64,000 nucleotides of DNA, taken from the NCBI GenBank assembly GCA_015039465.1, contig MU130073.1, positions 95,787 to 159,786 on the forward strand, written 5' to 3'. The translations under genes were made by a program, and so were the position numbers. The first letter of the stretch is position 1, and each line of letters starts with the position of its first letter. The notes below the pieces were generated by a model, which saw only the letters and a program-made list of their open reading frames with translations, searched no databases and was not told where the DNA came from. Shown here one piece after another: positions 12,487 to 22,399 of the stretch. Source of the stretch: Phlegmacium glaucopus. Taxonomy: Eukaryota; Basidiomycota; Agaricomycetes; Agaricales; Cortinariaceae.

Positions 12487-13533
12487 CACAAATCCATTGA
12501 AGAGGAATCATTTGTCTCAGCGTATGGGTCCTATCTTGACATGCTCGATAACTTCGAGCGGTATCGGACAGGGAACATCCAACGCATCAACGCAACTTCC
12601 CAAACCCTTGCAGGAGGAAGGAGTGATGAGCGACAACATGCTGATGAGCAACCAAATTCAGCAGCCTGTGCTGCTGGCACGCCTAAACGACCCATCTCCG
12701 TTTTATCAGAGGAAGAAGAAGAGGACGAATATGCTAAAAGGACCCGTCTCGACTTCAGAGCCTTACCCTGGCACAGAGCTGAAGATACCAAGGCTGAATC
12801 TCTCGAAAACCTCTCTCCGTCACTTCAGAAAACCCACGCTCTCCTCAAGAATTTCTCTCAAGACGTCAAGCAAGCTCAATCCTCTCTCCTTAACTGTAAC
12901 CGAGCCATTCCCCAATTTCCTCAAACCAAATGGCTCAATCTCCTCGGCGGAAACATTATCGACCTCGACCACATCTTCTCCAACATCTATACAATTTCCT
13001 ACAGCAACAAAGAATCAATCGAGCTTGGGAAGAATATTGAAGTACTCCACAGTCCATCCACACCAGCGAGGACAGTCAAGACACATGGGGACTGGGTCAT
13101 TGCTTGGGATGCCCTGGCAGAAGCAACCTGTTTTGTCTTCAGTCACCGTAAACAAGAACTGCAACTCTATAGTAAGCACATCCAGCAATATTTCGCCTCC
13201 TTACCTGCGCAGTATCACTCCCGAGTTATCAACTACGACCGCGCCGTCCAGATTAGGATATCCCAATGTCGTGACCTCGAGCTCACAAACTTTGCCCAGT
13301 TTGACAACCTCCAGATCCAATGGATCCATAGTCCCAGCAACCTCTCATCCAGTCAGCAGACTGAGCCCAGAGCGAGGCAACCGTCTGCACGTCGACGTAG
13401 CGCCCCCTGCAGGAGATGGAATGAGCGCAGATGCCCAAACTCAGCTTCCACATGCAACTACCTACATGTCTGTTCCAAGTGCTCGAGCGGCGGTCATGTT
13501 GCCGGAGAGTGTGCGCCAGCCTCGAGAAAGTAA

Positions 13534-14533
13534 AGCCTTGAAGTCGAGTCTCCACTGGGAGTGCAGACCAAGATATGTTCGAGAGTATGTATGGAATGAA
13601 GATGAACCTCTCAATTTGTCGACAGCATTGACCAGTGTGAATGCGGCTCCAGTTCCAAAGCCTCCACCTAATGAAATTCATAACAAAGTCGCATGGCGCA
13701 CCATCAGGGATTACTCTCACCTCTTTCAAATCACAACTCCTGTCAAAGTTGAGTGTTTACATGCTTTATCAGTCACCCATCCTAATCGACCTTTCGTGAA
13801 CTCCATCTGTGAAGGCTTAGTTGACGGCTTCTGGCCTTGGGCTGTAACTTATGCCTCAGATACACCTGCTATTGTCGATAACGCAACTCTCCAAAGGATC
13901 AAGGACCTGGTAGACTTAGCTTTTATGCAGGAACAACGGGATGAAGAAATAGCATTAGGGCGCTTCTCAGAAGTGTTTCCATCCTTGTTACTGGGAATGA
14001 CCACTATACCCTTATGGGTTGTGCCTAAACCGCATTCAGATAAATTGCGACTTGTTGTTGATCATTCCACAGGGAACTACTCACCGAACTTGTACATTTC
14101 ATCTGCCGATGCTAAAGTCCATTTGGATACCCTCCGTGCCTTGGGTGCTGCCCTTTTGCGAGCTAGGAAAGAGCATGGAGACAGAAAGCTTACTCTTTTC
14201 AAGATGGACGTCTTGCAAGCCTATCAGAGGTTACCTGTCCACCCTCTGTGGCAGTTGCGTCAAGTTATTATGATTGACAATCTGCATCATGTAGACAACA
14301 ATAACAATTTCGGTGACCGCGGAGCAGGCCGTCTTTGGATTACCTTCTTCAGCCTCGTCCTCTGGATTGCCATTTTTGTCAAGTTCATTCTTGATTTGTT
14401 TGCCTACATAGACGATGCATTTTCTTGGGATTTTGCTGACAGCTCAACCTTTTATGCTCCTTATTGCAAATGCCTACCATTGAAACAAGCCGCCATTATA
14501 AGATGTGGACAGCAAATGCCAAAAAAAAAATGA
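13534..14533 (+). pseudogene. DIRS-type reverse transcriptase, 3'-truncated
   Basis: The frame is open from 12497, overlapping gag, but recognisable sequence starts near 13540. Visible blocks: NRPFVNSICEGLVDGFWPWA, FPSLLLGMTTIPLWVVPKP, LRLVVDHSTG, the first catalytic block LFKMDVLQAYQRLPVHPLWQ (Asp), then FGDRGAGRLW and the catalytic YIDDAFSWDF at about 14404-14433. This order is that of DIRS/Pao-type fungal RTs, which copy the element's RNA into DNA. The frame ends at an A-rich run (about 14520-14530) before the thumb and RNase H. Coding appears overprinted on gag from a different frame, so translation probably needed an internal start or frameshift. Inactive. Confidence 0.8.
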
Positions 14534-14614
14534 ACTCATACATGCTGTGTGTGTTGATAGGACCCAGGTGACATCTAGGGATGTAAATGCACCATTTTCA
14601 TGGTTTCACAACCT

Positions 14615-14712
14615 TTGCAGTATACTTGCAGATGCTCACATATCATTGCAGATACTTGCAGATCATTGCAGATCATTGCAGGTCATTGCAGATCATTGCA
14701 GATACTTGCAGT
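14615..14712 (+). repeat. 10-bp tandem repeat (TTGCAGATCA)
   Basis: About nine imperfect copies of a 10-bp unit with consensus TTGCAGATCA or TTGCAGATAC. It lies directly downstream of the truncated reverse transcriptase and marks the start of a low-complexity zone. Confidence 0.75.
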
Positions 14713-16709
14713 CATCACCAACATTTGCATTATCATTCACAGTTGCCAGCTGTTCTCACAATCTTTTTTTAAATTTTTTTATTTGGCTCTTATCTCCTAT
14801 ATTTCATTACCAAATTACCAGATCCATGTGACTCTGCTTTAACCCACATTTTACATTTCTGTTTCACCTTTCTGCACTTAGCTATTTGCTAGTTACTATA
14901 TTATTAGCAGTAGTAAGTAAGGTAAAACAGAGGAGAACGGACAAAATTACCACAGTTTTGATCCCACCTTTGGAATGTTGTACGAAGCTACTCTTGCACT
15001 CTTTTAAAATCATCCTGCAAACTTCACTTTTGCTGCACATTATCTCGCACTTTAAAGCGACCCTTTGCACCTCATAAAAGCTCACTTTCACCTATTGAAG
15101 AGAACTACATCAACCCCACAAACTATGTAACTACTTGCAGTCTGTCCCCACCACAGGTACATCAGCATCTGCCATGACGGCCTTCACAGACAAGTTTAGA
15201 TTTAATTCTATGGCAAATGTTTTTATATCAAAGACAATACCAGTTCTCCATTGAATAGCACAAAAAATTTAATTCCATATTTATGGTGTCTTTACTCCAC
15301 ACTGGAATCCTCCACGGTGCCACCCTATTTCACACAAAAAGTGATCACTGCCAAGGACCTGTACCATCTTGACACTGCTGTGCCAAGTATGTTGACAATA
15401 GGCTATAGCACAGCCACATGCACTGTAAAACACCTCTTCCAGATTCCATAAAAAAAATTAGGCTCACAATTTGGCTACCAGTAAAAAGATTCATGTATCA
15501 GTTGAGATAGGTGACAATGATGAATTGCCACCAATTGTAGATAATTTTCAAATCACAGTATTAAAAAACATAAACATCATCCAGAACATGAAATAAAATA
15601 AATATCCAAGTACCTGACCTGGTACCTGCCAATCCAAAATTCTAAACCTGGACCCCTCAGAGATCTGTGTTAGCAGGTGACCTGGACCTGCAGGTCATGC
15701 TACCTGCAGGTATTCTTATGGGTATACCTGTCTGTGGGTTACCTTTGTGGACCTGGACCTGTGTCCAGTCTTAGTTATTACATATATTCACTGAATTCCT
15801 GGGACTTTCATGGCACAAATTTCATGGTTTTTCTCTCCAAAAGCTGGACTTTAAAGCACTACACACAAATATATCACAAATGAAATTTTACAAAAGATTA
15901 AAAATTAATAAGACTAGTACTGCCATGCAAAGCACCAGCCCACAAGAGAAAGTAGAACTCATAATCATTGTACAGTAGAAATCTCAGGTAGTTTTACAAC
16001 TTTGACCAGTTCAGATATAGATAGTGATTGCCATGTGTTTTTGAAATCCTGCGGGTAAGCAGGCCAGGCACAGACAGGTATGGGTATGGGTACAGATTTC
16101 TGTACCTGCCACCTACAAAATGAGCCCTAGAACATCCAAAACAGATCAGAATTAGTGGAGATATAGCCAAAATGATATAACATATCATTTAGCACCTATC
16201 TTGCTCATTTCTAGGTTGTTTTGGGTGTTTTTGGGCTTGTTTTGACAAGTAAACCCACGGGTTTAACAGGTAGGGTCTCAGGGGTACAGATACAGGTCAG
16301 CATCAAGATACCCAAGGGTTACCCCTGTCAATCACTAGATATAGATCTAACTTGAGACAGTTGTTACAAAAGTAAAGTTCAAGTTTGATGAGCTCTAAAG
16401 AGTGCAAGTATGGATAGACTTGTATCATCTTATAGAGTTTGAGAATGTAGGGGATCTTTAGACTAAAGAATACAAATAATTATGCTATGGTTTATATAGT
16501 AAAAATGGAATATTAAAAGCATATGTAAACATGTATTAAAGGAAAACATGGATAAATCAAAGGAAACATATAGATGAAACAATTAAGTATCAATGAAAAT
16601 AGGAATGAAAATGAAAATGAAAATGGAAATGGATAAAACAAGGGATGAAACATGTAAAGAAAGAAAAGAGAAATTCATAACAGGTACTGCAAGATTCTGA
16701 ATCACCTGT
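14713..16709. other. Low-complexity, transposon-derived spacer
   Basis: No gene recognised. Recurrent ACCTG/CAGGT words with the palindrome ACCTGCAGGT occur at about 15600-15770 and 16020-16320, and a GAAAAT-rich tract at about 16600-16635. Frames are 69 codons or fewer. The stretch holds the 3' flank of the microexon gene that ends at 16710. Confidence 0.5.
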
Positions 16710-19700
16710 CTACATCCTGGCATCTTCTTTCTGAACTCCCAACTGAAGTCCCTTGCTGGAGCAGGAATCCACATGCATTTCATCTGGATAACAGTATCAT
16801 AATCACAGAAGAAAGATATCATGAATAGACACACTCACCATCACTGAGTTCTTGCATTCCAGGCATTGAGTTGTTTGGAGCCTGATTAATAGCATTAAGC
16901 ATAAAAGTAGATAGTAGTATAATGAAAAGAAAGGCAGTCACAGACTGCAATGTGGAAAGAGGACATTGTTGCAAGCTAAGGATGATAGTCAGGTCAGAGA
17001 ACACTTACATCCTATGTTACAGAAGAAGTCATTGCTATTACCTTGGAATGACATTCAGGAAACAGTGCACTCACAAGCTGTGATAGAGAGAGATATTGTC
17101 AGCTATGGATGACAGCCAGAAGGGAGCACTCACATAATCTACATGCATTGCATCTAGGTGATCATGTTATAATCATGACATGAAGATATCAGAATAGACA
17201 GACTCACCATCACTAAGTTCCTCAATCCTAGATGTTGAGTTATTTGAAAACTAATTAGAAAATTTTCATATTAATATCAGGCATAGAAATATAATATAAT
17301 GATAGGAAGAAATACTTACAAACTGTAATATAGAAAGAGAATATTGTTGTCAGCTAAGGATGAGAGCCAGATCAGAGAAAACATACATCCTGTGAGATTA
17401 TTATAGTTAGTAGATAGGGATAACAGTTAGGAAAAAGCACACACAGAATCCACATGCATTGCATCTAAATGACCATATCATAATCAAAATGGGAAGATAA
17501 GTAGACAGACAAACTGACCATCACTGAGTTCTTCAATTCCAGATGTTGAGTTGTTGAGAGCCTGGTTGGAAGCATTTACCATGATAGTAGGGAAAATAAA
17601 CAAGAGATAAGTCCCTCACCAACTAGAATGAAGAAAGAGGCAATTTTTGTCAGCTAAGGATGACCAGGAGAGGGAGGACTCACAGCCTGCAATGCAGAGA
17701 GGTCATTTTTGTCAGCTAGGGATGACAACCAGAAGAGAGCACTCACAAACTCCAAGGCAGGGAGGCCATTGTTGTCAGCTAGAGATGACAGCCAGCAGAG
17801 AGAGTACTCACAGTCTGCAATGCAGGGAGATGTCATTGTCAGCTAGGGATGACAACTAGGAGAGAGGGAACTTACAGACTGCAATGGAGAGACAGGTCAT
17901 TCACAGCTAAGGATGACAGCCAGCAAAGAGAGCACTCACATCCTGCAATGCAGAGAGAGGCCATTTTTATCAGCTAGGGATGACAGCTAGGAGAGAGAGT
18001 ACTCACCAACTGTAATGCAGAGAGAGGTCATTGTTGTCAGCTAGAGATGACAGCCAGGAGAGAGAGCACTCACAGGCTGCAACAGAGAGAGGTGATTGTC
18101 ATCATCTATGACAGCCAGGAGAGAGAGCACTCACAGACTGCAATGCAGAGAGGAGTCATTCTTGTCAGCTAAGGATGACAGTCAGGAGAGAGAGCACTCA
18201 CAGCCTCCAATGCAGAGGCCATTGTTGTCAGCTTGGTATGACAGCCAGAAAAGAGAGCACTCACAGCCTTCAATGCAGAGAGAGGTTATTTTTGTCAGCT
18301 AGACATGACAATCAGGAGAGAAAGCACTCACAGACTGCAATGCAGAGAGGCCATTGTTGTCAGCCAAGAATGACAGCCAGGAGAGAGAGCACTCACCAAC
18401 TGCAATGCAGAGAGATGTCATTGTTGTCAGCTATGGATGACAGCCAAGAGGGAGAGCACACACAAACTGCAACACAAAGAGAGGCCATTATTGTCAGCTA
18501 GAGATAACAGCCAGGGGAAGAATCACTCACAGCCTACAATGCAGAAAGAGGTCATTGTTGACAGCTAGGGATGACAACCAGGAGAGAGAGCACTCACAGA
18601 CTGCAATTCAGAGAGGTTATTATTATCAGCTGGGGACAACAGTCAGAAGAGAAAGCACCCACATCCTGCAATGCAAGGAGAGGCCATTATTATCATCTAG
18701 GGATGCAGCCAGGAGAGAGAGCACTCACCAACTGCAATGAAAGAGGAAGGTTGTTGTTAGCCAGGAATATCAGCTAGAAGAGAGAGCACCTACAGGCTGC
18801 AATGCAGAGAGAGGTCATTGTTATCAGCCAGAGATGACAGTCAAGGAAGAAATCACTCACAGACTGCAATGCAAAGAGAGGTCATTGTTGTCAGCTAGGG
18901 ATGAGAGCTAGGAAAGAGAACACTCACAGCCTGCAATGCAGAGGGAAGGCATTGTTGTCAGCTAGAAATAACAGCCAGGAGAGAGAGAGCACTTACAAAC
19001 TGCAATGCAGAGAAAGGTTGTTGTTGTCAGCTAAGGATGACAGCCAAGAGAGAGCACTCACAAACTGCAACACAGAGAGAGGCCATTGTTATTAGCTGGA
19101 GATGACAGTTAGCCTAGGAGAAAGCACTCACCCACTGCAATGCAGAGAGAGGCCATTTCTTCAGTGAGAGATGACAATAAGGAGAGAGAGCACTCACAAA
19201 CTGCAATGCAGAGGGAGGCCATTTTTATCAGCTAGGAATGAACAGCCAGAAGAGAGAGAGCTCACCAACTGCAATGCAGAGAGAGGTCATTGTTATTAGC
19301 TAGGGATGATAACCAGGAGAGAGAGCACTCACAGGCTGCAATGCAGAGAGAGGTCATTGTTATCAGCTAGGGATGAGTTGGATGACAGCCAGGTGAGAGA
19401 GCACTCACAAACTGCAATACAGAGAAGTCATTGTTGTCAGTTATGGATCACAGCAAAGGTTGATTTTAGTTACTGACTATTTTTCTTGCCACCTTGACAC
19501 TTTTTCTAACAGTCTCTTGAAAGATGACCATGTCTGTCCTGAAATGCAATATTCTTTCCATATCACCAGGTGCTACATCATGGACTATAGTGAGTTTATT
19601 TCTACTTCTTCAATGAAGGCAGCCAGGCCACATCACTCACATATCTGATTTTGTAGCCTTGCATGGAAATTTACAATATTGGGAGCCTACAATGAACAAG

Positions 19701-20727
19701 TTAGTACATATTTCATGGTTTTATGTTGCTCAGTGATTATATATTACTCTCTTGCTACCTCCTTTGGAACTTGCTAGCAAGCCATATGATTCAAGGAGAA
19801 TAACATCCAGAAGAAGTTCATGATTTCGAGAAAACACAGGTAGGTCCCAAAATCTTGACCAACTCCAGTGTAACACAGTGAAGGGGCTTGTGCTGAATAT
19901 GTCCTACAATTTCCCAGTTAATTTTTTCCAGATATATCTCAATATAAGTGCTCACCATTAGTTGAAAGAACTGAGCAATGGTCAGTTAACATCAAGAAAG
20001 GATGACATAAACTCAACCAATGAGAACATACAGCAGCTATCTTTATCATTTCTACATCTGCAGAACTTCCGATAAATACATTTGATAAGGATAGACCACC
20101 TGCAGAAACGCAATGTGAGGGACATGTAAATTTTTATAAGGCTACACTCATACCACCGGAAAGGACGATAAATCTGTCGCCATCCTCATTATCAATAGAA
20201 GTTCCGAGGAACTGGGATATATCTGGCCGACGAGCCAGTCTTCTATGTGTCAGAATCCTTGAAATAGTACAGCAAGGTAACAAAACCCACGGTGATTTGG
20301 CGAATTCTAGATGATTATCAAAAATATCTTCCTTATCCCCGTACCAATGGATGCGATACATTTTAACACGGGAGGTCATTAACATCGGCTTCATCTCCAT
20401 GGTCACAATGCCAGTGGGACTGGTGCGCAGATGTCGCAGTGTTTGCTGATCGAAGTCGACCCATCGGTACTTATTCCACTTGAATGTAGTCAGTTTTTAT
20501 GCTGTAATCAACTTCTCGCGGTCGGCCTTACGTACGTGAGATGGCCGTTCACTAGAATAAACATTCATAATTCCATGAACGATAGCTAACGTGCTTTGAT
20601 TGACGCTGAACTGATTTGCATTAGGAAAGAAGGCGCCATATGATGGTGACTGGGAGCCTTCAAGTAAACGGTTTGGATTGGTGAGCGGTTCATCGTTCAC
20701 AGGTTCGCCGTACAACAAGCGATCCAT
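16710..20727 (-). CDS. Predicted 46-exon gene with 33 three-nucleotide exons
   Basis: Phase-consistent hand model, about 411 codons. Large exons: 20727-20536, 20478-20154, 20099-20032, 19970-19956, 19903-19748, 19686-19641, 19584-19493. Then 28 exons of 3 nt (lowest base and codon): 19409 TTT, 19333 CCT, 19266 TTG, 19198 TTT, 19132 TGG, 19062 TTT, 18997 TTT, 18928 GCT, 18861 TCT, 18794 CCT, 18729 TTG, 18663 GAT, 18598 TCT, 18531 GCT, 18464 TTT, 18397 TTG, 18332 TCT, 18265 GCT, 18202 GCT, 18135 TCT, 18074 CCT, 18007 TTG, 17940 GAT, 17876 TCT, 17812 ACT, 17747 TTT, 17684 GCT, 17620 TTG. Then exon A (17561-17519), B (17464-17445), 17387 GAT, 17320 TTT, A (17250-17208), B (17153-17134), 17075 CTT, 17009 GAT, 16942 TCT, A (16881-16839), last exon 16783-16710 with stop TAG. 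The N-terminus (YGAFFPNANQFSVNQSTLA) resembles agaric-expanded proteins of unknown function. Exons 5-7 encode LHWSWSRFWDLPVF and FHDVAPGDMERILHF. Function unknown; the joins need RNA evidence. Confidence 0.62.
16942..19492 (-). repeat. Tandem array of intron plus 3-nt-exon units (61-76 bp period)
   Basis: On the plus strand this reads as a satellite with units around CTGCAATGCAGAGAGAGG and GTCAGCTAGGGATGACAGCC. On the minus strand each unit is an intron: donor GTGAGT (variants GTAAGT, GTGGGT, GTGTGT, GTAGGT), a CTGAC-type branch site in AGCTGAC about 25-30 nt before the acceptor, a C/T-rich tract, and acceptor TTGCAG. Start-to-start spacing of the 28 core units is 61-76 bp, most often 67, so introns are about 58-73 nt. 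All 33 three-nt exons (28 core plus 5 dispersed) keep GT after and AG before; weaker acceptors (GAAG, GGAG, GTAG) occur at 18265, 18202, 17747 and 18531. Interspersed larger exons mark block boundaries. Confidence 0.9.
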
Positions 20728-22399
20728 GCTAAGGAAGTGTTTTATATAGCGCTGAGGAGGATTTGAATGGTGTATGTAGATGGAACGACGCTAAGCTGGC
20801 ACGCATCACGTTCTGTTAACCCTCTCAGCGCTAACTTCATCTTATGTAACAACGTACTTCAGGTTGGAAGTTAATTTTATTCTATCCTTGCGCGCCAATG
20901 CGCGCCATCTTGTCCTTTTCAAAAATTTCTGCAAATTATTCCACAAGGTCTTAGCAAGATAGGTAAGAATGCGATATTTTCTATGAATTTCATGGAATGC
21001 ATTAAGCCGCTCTGTTGAATGACTCGTAGCAAGGACAAACAGCATTTCTGCTCTTTAATTTTTTTTTGAAAATCGTCATCGAATTCAAGGCGAAGTAACA
21101 AGGTTAGGCGGACTCCATATGATCCCAATAGCATGTGTTACAAGGCCCTCGTGTAGGATTGGGGCGGAAATGAATGCCCACTAGCAAGTGCCTTGCATAT
21201 AAACTGCCGAGAACCACAAAGATATCTATTTGGTAACCCACAGTTTCGTCCAGTGGTCCGCCCTCAAGGCCCCATGCGTCTCCCACAGTAGGCACATATC
21301 CCAGCCGGTAAGATCTCCTCTCCATTCGTTTCTTTACTATCTTTAAACGATCATTATATTGGCGGCACTCAGATCGCGGTGTAATACTATACCAGCTTTG
21401 TACGCTTGTTGAGCGCCGGCTGGTAGAGGGATTCTTATAATTGCCAACTAAGAATTTGGATGAAACACACACCTTCAACCACAGAGTCGGCAATACACTG
21501 GCAGGATAGCAGAACTTTGCACGAGCGACGTTATACGATCGCAAATCATCTTGTGTTTCAACCGTTTTGATTTTGGAGCGAGCTCTGTAACCCATTCCTG
21601 TGTTTCTCTCCCCGGCCCACGCAACTAAACACATAGATGCCACAAGCCTTGGCATCCTTCTGATTCCTTCAGCGTCAGGTAGATAATTTCTTCGCGATTC
21701 ATACGGAGCGATTTTTCCTGCCACTGTGCCACAGATACTTCAGAAAAGACATTGTAGGATTCCTGAGGTTGATAAGGACAGGCGAGAGAGTATTTAGTGG
21801 CACGATAATAAGGAAACAGACTAGCACGCCCATACCCCGGAGGCAGAATGAAGACACTCCTTGTTATACTAGATGAACCGTGGAGAAATACCCTCTCTGA
21901 AGAAGTGTTTAGCGCGCCGCCTTAGTGACCTATCAAGAGCCTTCACCAGAGAATCTTGAATGGCGATGACGGGGGTCAAATCCAGCACCGAGGATGTCGA
22001 CCAACGAATAATTAGTACGTTCTGTCAGACGAGGCATATAGCCACCCATGAAGGTGGCCAGGATTAACTTTTAATTATAATAAGATCCGCGGGCCCGCAC
22101 AATAAACGGTACGTAAGACGCACGCATGGATTCCGTCGTTATCTCCGTCAACGAAAATGCAAGGTGCAAGGCCATCCTCAAAGGCGATTACATAGGCAGA
22201 GTAGAAAGTGGGAGACGACGAATACTGACCATGAATTGGCTGCTAAGTAAGCTTTCTATCCATTGCGTAAGGGAATTAAATTGTCATGATAAAGGCGAGG
22301 CTCGGATGATGACATTAAAGTACACCGCGATTGAGGTACATACTCATGGTACGGTAGTACATCTGCAACTGGAGAGATCTTCTATCCTCAGCAAACCAA
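20728..22399. other. Intergenic; one unexplained 206-codon frame
   Basis: No recognisable gene. A minus-strand frame at 21104-21724 (206 codons, begins MAGKIAPYESRR, contains LEGGPLDETVGYQIDIFVVL) is long for chance, but it has no family resemblance I can name and no obvious splice partners. It may be a decayed gene or a fortuitous frame. A TATA-like TTTATATA lies at 20741-20748, too close to the ATG at 20727 to be its core promoter with confidence. Confidence 0.35.

Larger units (their letters stand above)
10635..13533 (+). pseudogene. gag-like ORF of the DIRS-like element, disrupted by an insertion
   Basis: Begins ATG at 10635 and is open to 10828, where the nested element starts. It resumes at 12495 and stays open to the stop at 13531-13533. 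The two parts are in different window frames (offset 1,666 nt, not divisible by 3) but become one continuous frame when the insertion and one copy of the 8-bp target duplication are removed, giving about 410 codons. The C-terminal part is basic and Cys/His-rich (CNYLHVCSKCSSGGHVAGEC), consistent with the Cys-rich nucleic-acid-binding tail of fungal DIRS gag proteins. Not expressible as it stands. Confidence 0.8.
10635..14533 (+). mobile_element. Truncated DIRS-like retrotransposon with a nested insertion
   Basis: A gag-like frame (10635-10828 continued at 12495-13533) is followed in another frame by a DIRS-type reverse transcriptase that stops at 14533. Between the two gag parts lies a separate element (10829-12486). 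No tyrosine recombinase, DNA methylase-like domain or complete terminal repeats were found, so the copy is 3'-truncated or replaced: right of 14533 the sequence turns into short tandem repeats. DIRS-like elements with this gag/RT order are common in agaric genomes. Confidence 0.8.

Noticed and set aside
17640..19450. Array taken as an ordinary plus-strand satellite with short plus-strand genes such as frames at 18096-18302 and 18175-18501
   Set aside because: The plus-strand frames are just the repeat unit read through and break at each unit because the period is not a multiple of three. The minus-strand splice interpretation explains the conserved blocks and the invariant 3-nt slot.
17640..19450. 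CRISPR-like repeat-spacer array
   Set aside because: Repeats and spacers of CRISPR arrays differ from this pattern: here the variable part is 3 nt and there are no cas genes; the genome is eukaryotic.
20497..20727. Stand-alone 76-codon gene ending at TAA 20497
   Set aside because: The stop falls inside a 57-nt GT-AG interval with a good donor (GTACGT) and branch site; removing it keeps the same frame into a longer coding exon.
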